Under the pieces are notes generated by a model, which worked only from the letters and a program-made list of their open reading frames with translations, ran no database searches and was not told the DNA's origin. From JAABRB01 sp963735025 (GTDB lineage: Bacteria > Pseudomonadota > Gammaproteobacteria > Burkholderiales > SG8-39), in assembly GCA_963735025.1 (NCBI GenBank), contig CAVTJG010000019.1, positions 43,057-107,056 of the forward strand: 64,000 nucleotides of DNA, read 5' to 3'. Made by a program: the position numbers and the translations under genes. Of the stretch, positions 44,872-52,420 are shown piece by piece. Numbering within the stretch: the stretch's first letter is position 1; each line of letters starts with the position of its first letter.

Positions 44872-45209
44872 TGGGTGCTCCTGTAGGTTGCAATCGTTGA
44901 CTGTGCCCTGCACGTCCGGCTTCCGGAACGCTGGGCGGATCCGGAATCGGCCCACGCTGGACGCATAACCCCGGTGCAACGCCGATGGAATGTACAGACG
45001 CATTGCTACGGTTCCGTGACAGAACCATGACCCTCTCGTTGTGGCAGACGGGTCGCGTCGGGACGGCCACCGCGCGGATGGCGTACCGTGGGTCAAGACA
45101 ACTCGGGGAATACAGGGCGCAGGGCGCGCTTGGAGTTTAATGTTTTATTATTAATTACTTATGGTATTATGCTACCAAATCACTTTAAGTATTGCGTAGC
45201 GCGATTTCG
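44872..45209. other. pstS promoter region and an AT-rich patch
   Basis: This gap holds the PHO-box-like site. At 45133-45190 there is a strongly AT-rich stretch (for example TTTTATTATTAATTACTTATGG) that stands out against the GC-rich surroundings. No gene is supported here. Confidence 0.6.
45016..45033 (-). promoter_or_regulatory. PHO-box-like PhoB site upstream of pstS
   Basis: On the minus strand the sequence is GGGTCAT-GGTT-CTGTCAC: two 7-bp repeats separated by 4 bp, matching the CTGTCAT-N4-CTGTCAT PhoB pattern in 11 of 14 repeat positions. It is about 145 bp before the pstS start, with the correct orientation. Confidence 0.6.
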
Positions 45210-46149
45210 TCAGTAGCCACGCGTCCGGTCGACCAATCCCAACAACGGCTCCCCCGAGGCCAGCCGCCGCAGATTCTCGGCAACAAACTCGGCCGCAGTC
45301 TGCGGATTGGTAAGCGCCGCGACGTGCGGCGTCACGGTCACTCGTGCGTGGCTCCAGAAACCGTGCCCCGGAGGGAGCGGCTCGACGTTGAACACGTCGA
45401 GCACTGCGTGACGCAGGCGGCCGCTGTCGAGCGCCGATCAGCAGATCATCGTCGCGCACCAGTCCGCCGCGCGCCAGGTTGATCAGTACGGCGCCATCCG
45501 GAAGCCGCGCAAGAAAGGACGCGTCGATGATCCCGGCGGTTTGCGGCGTCAACGGAATGAGCACGACGAGAATCTCGCAACCTGCAAGAAACCCGGGCAG
45601 CGCACCATCCCCGGCAAACGACTCGACCCCCTCGACCTCCCTTGGCGTCCGGCTCCATCCGCGAACCCGGAATCCGAGCTGCATCAGCGTTCCGGCAACG
45701 GCCCGTCCGAGTTCTCCCATGCCCAGTATTCCCACCGTCCGCTGGTCGGTCGTCGGGCTGCGTAAGAGCTTCCAGCGCGATTCGCGCTGCTGCCGCGCGA
45801 GATCGTCCAGGCGCAGGTGCGCGTTGAGCACGTGCGCTGCGGCCGACTCGACCATTGCACGCGTCATCGATGGGTCAATCATCCGCGCGAGCGGCACATC
45901 GCGGGGCAGCGTCGGATCGACGGCGAGCGTCTCGACCCCCATCCAGATCGACTGGATCAGCTTGAGCCGCGTATACGGTGCGAGTGCCCCGGGTGGCGGC
46001 GCAGCGGTGAGCACCACGTCGACCTCCTCCGGAGGTATGGCGCCGGCCTCGAAGTAAAGCGCGTCTTCGGGCAAGGCTGCGCGCAGCGGCTTCGCCCAGC
46101 GCTCGGCGGACTCAGCAACCGAGATAAAAGCGACCCGAAACCGGGTCAT
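45210..46149 (-). pseudogene. D-2-hydroxyacid dehydrogenase (GhrA-like), broken by an indel
   Basis: This would be an NAD(P)H-dependent glyoxylate/hydroxypyruvate reductase. The N-terminal and NAD-binding parts are intact (VGILGMGELGRAVAGTL, the conserved INLARGGLVRDDDLL with the catalytic Arg). After about residue 237 the frame must shift near 45434 to continue with LDVFNVEPLPPGHGFW and VTPHVAALTNPQTAAEFVAEN, which holds the catalytic His. Joined, it is a full ~312-residue enzyme. The uncorrected frame would run to 45172 with unrelated residues. Confidence 0.85.
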
Positions 46150-46171
46150 CGCGGCAAGACCCGATAGTCTT

Positions 46172-46964
46172 TCAAAACGAGTGCTCCGGTGCCGGAAACT
46201 GCTGCTGCTTCACTGCCTGGACGTAGGATTCGACTGCGGCGCGGATGCTCGGCGCGCCCTCCATGAAGTTGCGCACGAAGCGCGCCTTGCGGCCCGGGTA
46301 GATGTCGAGCATGTCCTGCAGCACCAGGACCTGGCCTGCGCAATCGACGCCGGCGCCGATGCCGATCGTGGGAATCTTCAGCGTTCGCGTCACCTCGGTG
46401 GCGAGCGCCGCTGGAATGGCTTCGAGCACGATCAGCGCCGCGCCCGCCTCCTCGACGGCCTTTGCGTCTTCGAGAACGTTTTGCGCCGCCCCTTCGGTTT
46501 TTCCCTGGACACGGTAACCGCCCAGCTGGTGCACCGACTGCGGTGTCAGGCCCACATGCCCGCACACCGGAATGCCGCGCTCGACCAGAAACCGAATCGT
46601 GTCGAGCATCATGCGACCGCCTTCGAGCTTGACCATCTGCGCGCCTGCCGACATCAAGGGGACGGCATTCCGGAACGCCTGCTCGGGCGACTCCTGATAC
46701 GTGCCGAAAGGCATGTCCGCAATGATTAGCGCCTTGTTTCGAACCACGCGCAACACAGCCCGTGTGGTAGATCATCTCGTCGAGCGTCACCGGAAGCGTA
46801 CTGTCGTGGCCCTGCATGACCATGCCCAGCGAGTCGCCGACCAGCAGCATCTCCACGCCCGCCGCCTCACAAAGCGCAGCGAAGCTCGAATCGTAAGCGG
46901 TCAGCATGACGATCTTCTCGCCACGCGCCTGCATCTTCCTGAAGTCTTCGATCGACAATCGCAT
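46172..46964 (-). pseudogene. panB: 3-methyl-2-oxobutanoate hydroxymethyltransferase, broken by an indel
   Basis: PanB makes ketopantoate for coenzyme A synthesis. The N-terminal segment (IVMLTAYDSSFAAL, LLVGDSLGMVMQGHDSTLPVT) runs to about 46745. It then continues in another frame with ADMPFGTYQESPEQAF, KLEGG, VCGHVGLTPQSVHQLGGY and GIGAGVDCAGQVLVLQDML. Together they make the normal ~263-residue TIM barrel. One extra or two missing bases lie near 46742-46745. The first frame continues to 46146 with unrelated sequence. A panB break should cause pantothenate need, so a sequencing error must be considered. Confidence 0.87.
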
Positions 46965-47188
46965 AGCTACTCGCTTTCCGGGAATTGGCGTGCTCCTGCC
47001 CTGCATCGCTCGAGATAAGCCGCTAAACCGGGCGGTGCGACCCCACAATGGGCACCGTCGGCGATCCTTGCGTCGAGTGCGGATTTAAGCGAGATACGAG
47101 CACGTACGAGCACCCCTATGATAGCGGTCGTTGCGCACCGCAGCACGTTGACCCAGGGGGCCTCGGGGCCGTAAAATCCCGCTCCTGT

Positions 47189-47264
47189 TCCCCGATAGCT
47201 CAGTTGGTAGAGCGACGGACTGTTAATCCGCAGGTCGTAGGTTCGAGCCCTACTCGGGGAGCCA
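47189..47264 (+). tRNA. tRNA-Asn (anticodon GTT)
   Basis: This 76-nt cloverleaf has acceptor arms TCCCCGA / TCGGGGA, D arm AGCTCAGTTGGTAGAGC, anticodon loop CTGTTAA (GTT at 47222-47224), T arm GGTTCGAGCCC-like, and an encoded CCA end at 47262-47264. It marks the left border of the accessory region; I found no second copy of its 3' end downstream. Confidence 0.96.
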
Positions 47265-47279
47265 AATAATCAAAGGCTT

Positions 47280-47305
47280 ATAGCGGTATTATGCCGCTAT
47301 TTTTT
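47280..47305 (+). terminator. Terminator after tRNA-Asn
   Basis: A 7-bp stem ATAGCGG/CCGCTAT (loop TATTATG) followed by six T lies 16 bases after the tRNA CCA end. Confidence 0.9.
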
Positions 47306-47358
47306 CTCGTGCGCGCGTTGTGTGCGTTTTGCTTCCACACTCACGCGCCGTGTGCGCT

Positions 47359-47565
47359 TCAAGCCAACAAAGCGGGTGCATGCGGGCTTTTTTGCTTCTC
47401 GTCGGCCCCTGCCTCCCGTTCCCACCAGCCGCACGGGAACGCGACCACGAGCCGGTGCCGCTCGCACCATAAGTGGACGCCGTCCGGCTGCCCGATTGAG
47501 TAGCGGCAGGTACGGCAGTCCCGCTCCTGAGCCTCGCGCCACGGGTTGAAGTAGGCTTCGGGCAT
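47359..47565 (-). CDS. Small Cys/His protein of unknown function
   Basis: This 68-residue protein has four cysteines and paired histidines: CRTC near residue 17, then HLWCERH and FPCGWWEREAGAD. This looks like a small metal-binding fold seen in hypothetical proteins of Burkholderiales and their phages; I do not know a function. Its ATG overlaps a divergent ATG on the + strand (the four bases CATG serve both). Degenerate relatives are at 58.83-58.95 kb and possibly 52.43-52.47 kb. Nucleotide similarity to the 58.9-kb copy runs through both divergent starts. Confidence 0.65.
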   Translation of the reverse strand: MPEAYFNPWREAQERDCRTCRYSIGQPDGVHLWCERHRLVVAFPCGWWEREAGADEKQKSPHAPALLA

Positions 47566-47626
47566 GAAGCTAGGCTATGTCCGCCAGTGGCTCGCTGCGT
47601 GCGGTTCTGGATACGGCACGTCGTGA
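47564..47626 (+). pseudogene. 5' remnant of a thermonuclease (SNase) gene
   Basis: ATG 47564 opens a 20-codon frame (MKLGYVRQWLAACGSGYGTS). The first 13 codons match the start of the better preserved SNase relic at 58950 (MFPGYVRKWLAAC). The match ends abruptly, so only the signal-peptide start survives here. Confidence 0.55.
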
Positions 47627-47809
47627 AGAACTCAAACCGCCCAGTTGCAGACCTTCGCACCCGCCAGCCAATTGGCCCGGAAGCGGCAGTCCACGCACGC
47701 ACACCGACGTAGCGGGGACGGTGGAGGCACACGGCGGCACCAGCGCGGCGAGGCGGTCTACAGCTATCGCTGACCGACTCCGCTGCCCGCTCGACGAAGA
47801 GTCGAGGCG

Positions 47810-47953
47810 GTGGCATCGCCCGCTGAGACGTGGGACCATGAAGCGGTGCTCGAGGCGATGCAACTGCGACTGGATCGGCAGCCAGAGATGATGAGAGTGC
47901 GCCAACAAACGGTCGAGCACCCGTTCGGGACGATCAAGTCACTCCGCCCTTGA
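47810..47953 (+). pseudogene. C-terminal remnant of an IS1182-type transposase
   Basis: The frame ends HEAVLEAMQLRLDRQPEMM...VEHPFGTIKSLRP-stop. The motif MQ-RLDRQPE-M-RRQ-VEHPFGT-K is typical of the C-terminus of IS1182-family transposases. No upstream catalytic part is present and the remaining sequence before it does not match. It ends 24 bp before the protease start. Confidence 0.65.
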
Positions 47954-47976
47954 GGTATCCGTGGAGGGTCAAGGCC

Positions 47977-49134
47977 ATGAGAGGTGCGCGCCTGCGGTTT
48001 ATTTGGTTGTGTGTACTGCTCATCCTGCAGGGTTGTGCGAGCACGGGGCCCAACGGTCCGACGGGCGTGGTCGGAGGCAGCGCCGAACCTGACTACAAGT
48101 ACCCGTGGGTCGTGGGGATTACTTCGTCGTGTCGCGGCGTCCTCATCCATCCGGAGTGGGTTTTGACCGCTGCGCACTGCATCCTGCCGGGCCCGGGGAA
48201 CAAAACCGTATTTTATCGTCGCACGGATCCATACACGGGTACCGTTTACGAGGAATTCCGTGTTGATCCCGGCGGAGTGTTTGTACACCCGGAGCACAAC
48301 GTCCCCAGCGTTGGGGACAATGACGTCGCGCTCATCAAACTGGCGCAGCCGTTCAGCATCAGCCCATACATACAAACCGTGGGGCTGCCGTTGAGCCCGA
48401 TTAAACCGGGCCTGGTCGGGACGGTCGCGTCGTTCAGTCACACTATGATGCTCCCGCCGGACAAGGTCGCCGTCTTTCGCGCACCCATCCCGCCGCTCGG
48501 CTTCGGCCTGGCTTTTTTGATCGGCACCTCGGACGCGACGGGCGCGTTGTGCCCTGGTGACAGCGGATCCGGGTTTGTGACGTACGAGAACGGTCGCGCC
48601 ACGGTGCGGGGGATCCTCAGCGAAGCCTCGGGTGACTGCGTGACGCCCTCCGGCCACTTAGCGCGTTTCATAGACGTCTTTCTTTACCGGGATTGGATCC
48701 TCGAGACCATGCGTATGCCCGACTACTTCCTCGCCGGGAACACACGCGTGCGCTGGAGTGGACGCGTGTCGCGCGGCGTGATGGGTATCGGCTGCCCCAA
48801 TCGCTTCGGAACGATGTGGGGGCCGCTAAATGTGCTCGGCGTCGAGGAAGGCGCAAACTGCGAGGTCGGCCAGACCCAGACCGTCGTGTGCTCCCTAAGT
48901 GATGCACAAACCGGGTCGATAGGTACGGCGATCACCGGCTTTGCGATGAAGACCGAGTGCCCGCCTTTCGCCGCCTCGGTGGTGTCTTTGCCCTTTACGC
49001 CTACCTGGGCAAGCTATTTTGGCCCCGCGCCCGTCCACCCCGACCCTGTCGGTGTCTGCCGACGCGAGTTCACCTGCCGGGTCGGCCTGGCCAACGTCTA
49101 CAATCCGGCAGACGACGGCGAGGCTACACGGTAG
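47977..49134 (+). CDS. Trypsin-like serine protease, predicted lipoprotein
   Basis: The 385-residue product has a lipoprotein signal (hydrophobic core then LQGC, Cys20) and an S1-family protease domain. This has VVGG at 31-34, catalytic His67 (LTAAHC), Asp116 (DNDVALIKL) and Ser196 (CPGDSGSGF). The position equivalent to trypsin Asp189 seems to be Ala, so cleavage after small or hydrophobic residues is more likely than after Arg/Lys. A Cys-rich C-terminal extension of ~150 residues has no recognised domain. ATG 47977 follows GGAGGGTCAAGG. S1 proteases with this look are rare among core betaproteobacterial genes, and it sits beside transposase debris. Confidence 0.85.
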   Translation: MRGARLRFIWLCVLLILQGCASTGPNGPTGVVGGSAEPDYKYPWVVGITSSCRGVLIHPEWVLTAAHCILPGPGNKTVFYRRTDPYTGTVYEEFRVDPGGVFVHPEHNVPSVGDNDVALIKLAQPFSISPYIQTVGLPLSPIKPGLVGTVASFSHTMMLPPDKVAVFRAPIPPLGFGLAFLIGTSDATGALCPGDSGSGFVTYENGRATVRGILSEASGDCVTPSGHLARFIDVFLYRDWILETMRMPDYFLAGNTRVRWSGRVSRGVMGIGCPNRFGTMWGPLNVLGVEEGANCEVGQTQTVVCSLSDAQTGSIGTAITGFAMKTECPPFAASVVSLPFTPTWASYFGPAPVHPDPVGVCRREFTCRVGLANVYNPADDGEATR

Positions 49135-49285
49135 GGGTCTCTTTCATCAGTTTGCTATAGGGCAACTGTGAGCCTCTTCTTTTAATCCTCACCAAAGGTA
49201 GGCCCAAACATATGCCAGAAGCTGTGGATGCTCAGAACGAAACATAGGTCGATCTCGGACGGTCACCCCAGTCATCTTCGGTAAG

Positions 49286-49309
49286 AGCCCGCCGCGTGCG
49301 GGCTTTTTT
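49286..49309 (+). terminator. Terminator hairpin (shared module type)
   Basis: Stem AGCCCGC/GCGGGCT with loop CGCGT and six T. Nearly the same hairpin occurs at 51.15 kb and 53.50 kb, each near a PEP-CTERM or SNase fragment. Confidence 0.85.
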
Positions 49310-49315
49310 GTATCT

Positions 49316-49366
49316 GTGCTTCGGCGCGATCCGAACCCGGTGCCGCCGTGGGAGTGGAGGCGAAAG
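49316..49366 (+). pseudogene. Thermonuclease (SNase) C-terminal relic
   Basis: One frame reads RRDPNPVPPWEWRRK. This is the conserved end of SNase-family proteins (GLW-DPxPVPPWEWR). Equivalent relics occur at 51177-51242 (EPNSVPPWEWRKR) and 59150-59223 (WRDTNAVPPWERRR). Confidence 0.65.
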
Positions 49367-49465
49367 GCTCGGCAACAGCATCCGCGTCGGACAGCTTTAC
49401 ATTCTCACCGCTATTTCCCAGCGGCCGTCCGATCAACCCCTTGATTGCATTGCCGGGAAGATCGT

Positions 49466-49480
49466 AGGTGCATATCTTGC
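49466..49480 (+). promoter_or_regulatory. Candidate sigma-54 promoter of PEP-CTERM gene
   Basis: AGG-TGCATATCT-TGC: a GG and a GC dinucleotide separated by exactly 10 bases, with TTGC at the -12 element. It is 64 bp before the GTG start at 49544. PEP-CTERM genes are often sigma-54 controlled (PrsK/PrsR). Confidence 0.4.
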
Positions 49481-49543
49481 GTGCGCCTGTTGAACTCTAA
49501 GAAAGCCACCACGGAATAATAAATCCCCGAAAGAGGAATCCCG

Positions 49544-50095
49544 GTGAACGCCACCACTAGAGCAATTGTAAGAGCAACGATGGGCGCCCTTTCGGCCGCA
49601 TGCATCGTCGCTGGAGTGCTCATGCCTGCGACGGCTACCGCGGCCGTCGTCAATTGGAGCGCGTCCCTAAGCCCAGATAACGAAGTCCCTCCAACATCAT
49701 CCGGCAGCACTGGCACCGGCACCGGCGTTGGCACCGTGAACGACGTTACAGGATTGCTCACCTGGGAGATTTCGTGGAGTGGCCTCACCGGTTCGGCCAT
49801 TGCGATGCACTTCCACGGTCCGGCAGGGCCGAGCCAAAACGCTAGTGTTGTTGTCAATGTTGGAGCCCTCAGCGGACTCAATAGCCCGTCAATTGGATCT
49901 TCGATCCTTGACGACGTGCAGATCGCTGACCTCGCGGCGGGGTTGTGGTACATCAACATCCACACTGCGCAGTTCCCCGCAGGCGAAATCCGAGGGCAGG
50001 TAATCCTCACATCTGTGCCCGAACCCGCCACCCTCGCGCTCCTCGGCGTCGCAATCGCAGGCCTCGGCTTCTCTCGCCGCCACCAGTTCCATTGA
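49544..50095 (+). CDS. CHRD-domain PEP-CTERM protein
   Basis: This secreted 183-residue protein has a signal peptide (residues 1-~34, ending TATAAVV), a CHRD domain (WSASLSPDNEVPP near the start, then MHFHGPAG, and NIHTAQFPAGEIRGQV) and a C-terminal PEP-CTERM sorting signal (VPEPATLALLGVAIAGLGF then SRR). It should be cleaved by exosortase and linked to the outer surface or exopolysaccharide matrix; no exosortase gene is in the window. The start is GTG after AAGAGGAA. The next gene begins 31 bp downstream. Confidence 0.9.
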   Translation: MNATTRAIVRATMGALSAACIVAGVLMPATATAAVVNWSASLSPDNEVPPTSSGSTGTGTGVGTVNDVTGLLTWEISWSGLTGSAIAMHFHGPAGPSQNASVVVNVGALSGLNSPSIGSSILDDVQIADLAAGLWYINIHTAQFPAGEIRGQVILTSVPEPATLALLGVAIAGLGFSRRHQFH

Positions 50096-50126
50096 GCGAA
50101 ACGAACCCGCTCAGAAGGAGGTTGTG

Positions 50127-50966
50127 ATGAAAGTAACTTCGTGGCCATTTCATTGGCTTCTGGCTGCCGGCCTCGGTCTAGCGGCCCCGCTAAATGCGGG
50201 CGCGACCTATCTCATATGGAGCGAGTCTGATCCCGGAGGCTTAAACAACGTCGGTCTGACCACCTTTGCCACCCTGGCGGACCTGAAGACTTTATCCAAC
50301 CCGACGAGCCAGACACCGTTTTTTGGCTTTCCCTCCGGCGTGAGTGTCGGCGGCCTCGCCTTCGATGGCAGCCAATACTTGCTGTGGATCGAGTCCGATC
50401 CCGGAGGCTTAAACAACGTCGGTCTGACCACCTTTGCCACCCTGGCGGACCTGAAGACTTTATCCAACCCGACGAGCCAGACACCGTTTTTTGGCTTTCC
50501 CTCCGGCGTGAGTGTCGGCGGCCTCGCCTTCGATGGCAGCCAATACTTGCTGTGGATCGAGTCCGATCCCGGAGGCTTAAACAACGTCGGTTTGACCACC
50601 TTTGCCACCCTGGCGGACCTGAAGACTTTATCCAACCCGACGAGCCAGACACCGTTTTTTGGCTTTCCCTCCGGCGTGAGTGTCGGCGGCCTCGCCTTCG
50701 ATGGCAGCCAATACTTGCTGTGGATCGAGTCCGATCCCGGAGGCTTAAACAACGTCGGTCTGACCACCTTTGCCACCCTGGCGGACCTGAAGACTTTATC
50801 CAACCCGACGAGCCAGACACCGTTTTTTGGCTTTCCCTCCGGCGTGAGTATCCGCGGTCTCGCTTACGTACCCGATCCGATTGCAGATATACCTGAGCCG
50901 AGCACGTTTGCCTTACTGACAATTGGATTGGCTGGGCTCGGTTTTGGCCGTTTAAAGCACGGATAG
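50127..50966 (+). CDS. PEP-CTERM protein made of four near-identical 56-residue repeats
   Basis: The 279-residue secreted protein has a signal peptide (to about AGA, residue 27), four tandem 56-residue units (50208-50879) and a PEP-CTERM signal (IPEPSTFALLTIGLAGLGF then GRLKHG). Each unit runs from YLLWIESDPGG through NPTSQTPFFGFPSG to GLAFDGSQ, a pattern that could form beta-propeller-like blades. The start is ATG 50127 with AAGGAGG five bases before it. I do not recognise the repeat family. It is probably cotranscribed with the CHRD gene. Confidence 0.85.
   Translation: MKVTSWPFHWLLAAGLGLAAPLNAGATYLIWSESDPGGLNNVGLTTFATLADLKTLSNPTSQTPFFGFPSGVSVGGLAFDGSQYLLWIESDPGGLNNVGLTTFATLADLKTLSNPTSQTPFFGFPSGVSVGGLAFDGSQYLLWIESDPGGLNNVGLTTFATLADLKTLSNPTSQTPFFGFPSGVSVGGLAFDGSQYLLWIESDPGGLNNVGLTTFATLADLKTLSNPTSQTPFFGFPSGVSIRGLAYVPDPIADIPEPSTFALLTIGLAGLGFGRLKHG
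50208..50879 (+). repeat. Four tandem 168-bp repeats within a PEP-CTERM gene
   Basis: Units at 50208-50375, 50376-50543, 50544-50711 and 50712-50879 are almost identical at the DNA level. One clear silent change is C to T in GGTCTGACC in unit 3. The first unit starts differently (TATCTCATATGG) and the last unit diverges at its end. Confidence 0.95.
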
Positions 50967-51009
50967 GAGAACCAATCCCGCGCGCGCCGCGTCTTGCCGC
51001 GCGGGTCAG

Positions 51010-51126
51010 GTGATCACGCTACGCGCGATACCGCTCTCATCCTCGGTGCCAGAACCCGCCACGCTCGCACTTCTGGCTATCGCCCTCGCTGGTCTCGGCT
51101 TCTCTCGCCGCCGCAAGCTGCACTGA
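51010..51126 (+). pseudogene. Orphan PEP-CTERM tail
   Basis: A 38-codon in-frame piece (from GTG 51010) ends VPEPATLALLAIALAGLGF, SRRRKLH, stop. It has no signal peptide or body, so it is the 3' end of a lost PEP-CTERM gene. The tail, stop and following ~45 bp closely match the 3' ends of the genes at 53.4 kb and 59.9 kb. Confidence 0.75.
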
Positions 51127-51144
51127 GTAGAACGCAATCCACAA

Positions 51145-51172
51145 GAAGCCCGCCGCGTGCGAGCTTTTTTTT
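51145..51172 (+). terminator. Terminator after orphan PEP-CTERM tail
   Basis: AAGCCCGC/GCGAGCTT stem (one mismatch), loop CGT-rich, followed by eight T. Same hairpin type as at 49286 and 53502. Confidence 0.8.
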
Positions 51173-51176
51173 ATGG

Positions 51177-51242
51177 CTATCGCGCGAACCAAATTCGGTG
51201 CCGCCGTGGGAGTGGCGAAAACGAGATCGTGCAAAAGAGTAG
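51177..51242 (+). pseudogene. Thermonuclease (SNase) C-terminal relic, second copy
   Basis: The frame LSREPNSVPPWEWRKRDRAKE-stop ends at TAG 51242, directly after the terminator T run. It ends 14 bp before the left end of the IS630 element. Confidence 0.65.
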
Positions 51243-51255
51243 GAGGTGCTTCCGG

Positions 51256-52344
51256 CTAGTGTCGTGTTTCGGAAATAAGTGACGTAAGACGTCGCACCTT
51301 GGCGAGAATGGAATCCGCTGTGGCGGTCCAGATGAACGGGCGCGTACTGCGATTGTAATGGTCGACGTAGTGATTGATGTTGGCGATGAGTTCACGCACG
51401 CTTTGCACGGAGCCGCGGCGAATGCTTTGTTGGGTGATGAGGGCAAACCAGCGCTCGACTTGATTGAGCCAGGAGGCGTAGGTTGGGGTGTAGTGAACGT
51501 GGTAACGCGGACGCGCGGCGAGCCAGGCGCGCACCTTGGCGTGTTTGTGGGTGCCGTAGTTGTCGATGATCAGATGTACGTCCAAGGTCGCCGGTACGTT
51601 GCGGTCGAGATGGCGCAGAAAGGCCAGGAACTCCTGATGGCGATGTCGGGACTTGCATTGCGTGATGACCGCACCGGAGGCCACATCGAGCGCAGCAAAC
51701 AACGTGGTGGTGCCGTGCCGCTTGTAGTCGTGCGTCACGCCCTCGACATAGCCCAGCCCCATGGGCAGCAACGGCTGGGTGCGATTGAGCGCCTGAATCT
51801 GGCTCTTCTCGTCCACCGAGAGCACCAGCGCGCAGTCGGGCGGGTTCAGGTACAAGCCGACAATGTCGCGCACCTTCTCGACAAAGAACGGATCGGTGGA
51901 CAGCTTGAAGCTCTTCTGCCGGTGCGGCTGCAACCCAAACAGTTTGAACAGCCGGTGCGCCATCGACGGGCTCACCTTGGTGGCTTGCGCAAACGAGCGC
52001 ACGCTCCATTGCGTGGCGGCCACCGGCTTGGTGTGCAAGGCCCGATTGATCAATTCCGCCACTGCTTCGTCCTCCAGACTACGTGGGCGTCCCGGGCGCA
52101 ATTCGTCATGCAACCCTTGCAGACGATGGCTGACAAACCGCCGGCGCCACTTGCCGACCGTCGCCTCCGCCAACTTCAGCCGCTTCGCAATCGCACTGTT
52201 GGCTTCACCGTCCGCCGCGTGCAGCACGATCTTTGCCCGGCGCACCAGCCCTGCAGGCAGACTGCGCGAGCGTACCAACGCTTGCAGTTGCTCCCGCTCT
52301 TCCGTACTCAACACCAATACGCTCTTCGGTCGGCCGGTTCTCAT
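51256..52344 (-). CDS. IS630-family transposase (single ORF)
   Basis: The ~362-residue product has an N-terminal helix-turn-helix region (SAIAKRLKLAEATVGKWRRRFV) and the DDE catalytic residues: Asp in VLSVDEKSQIQ, Asp in LIIDNYGTHKH, Glu in SWLNQVERWFALI. The stop codon lies at the edge of the inverted repeat. ATG 52344 (MRTGRPKSVLV) is the likely start. No frameshift or stop interrupts it, so the element may still be active. Confidence 0.9.
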   Translation of the reverse strand: MRTGRPKSVLVLSTEEREQLQALVRSRSLPAGLVRRAKIVLHAADGEANSAIAKRLKLAEATVGKWRRRFVSHRLQGLHDELRPGRPRSLEDEAVAELINRALHTKPVAATQWSVRSFAQATKVSPSMAHRLFKLFGLQPHRQKSFKLSTDPFFVEKVRDIVGLYLNPPDCALVLSVDEKSQIQALNRTQPLLPMGLGYVEGVTHDYKRHGTTTLFAALDVASGAVITQCKSRHRHQEFLAFLRHLDRNVPATLDVHLIIDNYGTHKHAKVRAWLAARPRYHVHYTPTYASWLNQVERWFALITQQSIRRGSVQSVRELIANINHYVDHYNRSTRPFIWTATADSILAKVRRLTSLISETRH

Positions 52345-52420
52345 TCGAGGATTCCTCCAGGGAAGAATACCTCGAACGACATGCAATAATTATGCTAACT
52401 ATTTGTGAAACACGACACTA
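51257..52420. mobile_element. IS630-family element, copy A
   Basis: The perfect 12-bp terminal inverted repeats GTGTCGTGTTTC (51259-51270) and GAAACACGACAC (52407-52418) are flanked on both sides by TA, the target duplication expected for IS630/Tc1-like transposition. One intact transposase gene is inside on the minus strand. Confidence 0.9.

Larger units (their letters stand above)
49135..49543. other. Intergenic region with terminator, SNase tail relic and sigma-54-like site
   Basis: No complete gene is supported. The region holds a terminator (49286-49309), a short SNase C-terminal relic (49316-49366) and a candidate sigma-54 promoter (49466-49480) for the following PEP-CTERM gene. Confidence 0.7.

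Noticed and set aside
50208..50879. CRISPR array
   Set aside because: The repeats are directly adjacent 168-bp units without spacers and lie in a coding frame.
50207..50922. Repetitive open frames in the other frames and opposite strand of the 168-bp repeat gene
   Set aside because: They exist only because the repeat length is a multiple of three. The sense frame has a signal peptide and PEP-CTERM tail.
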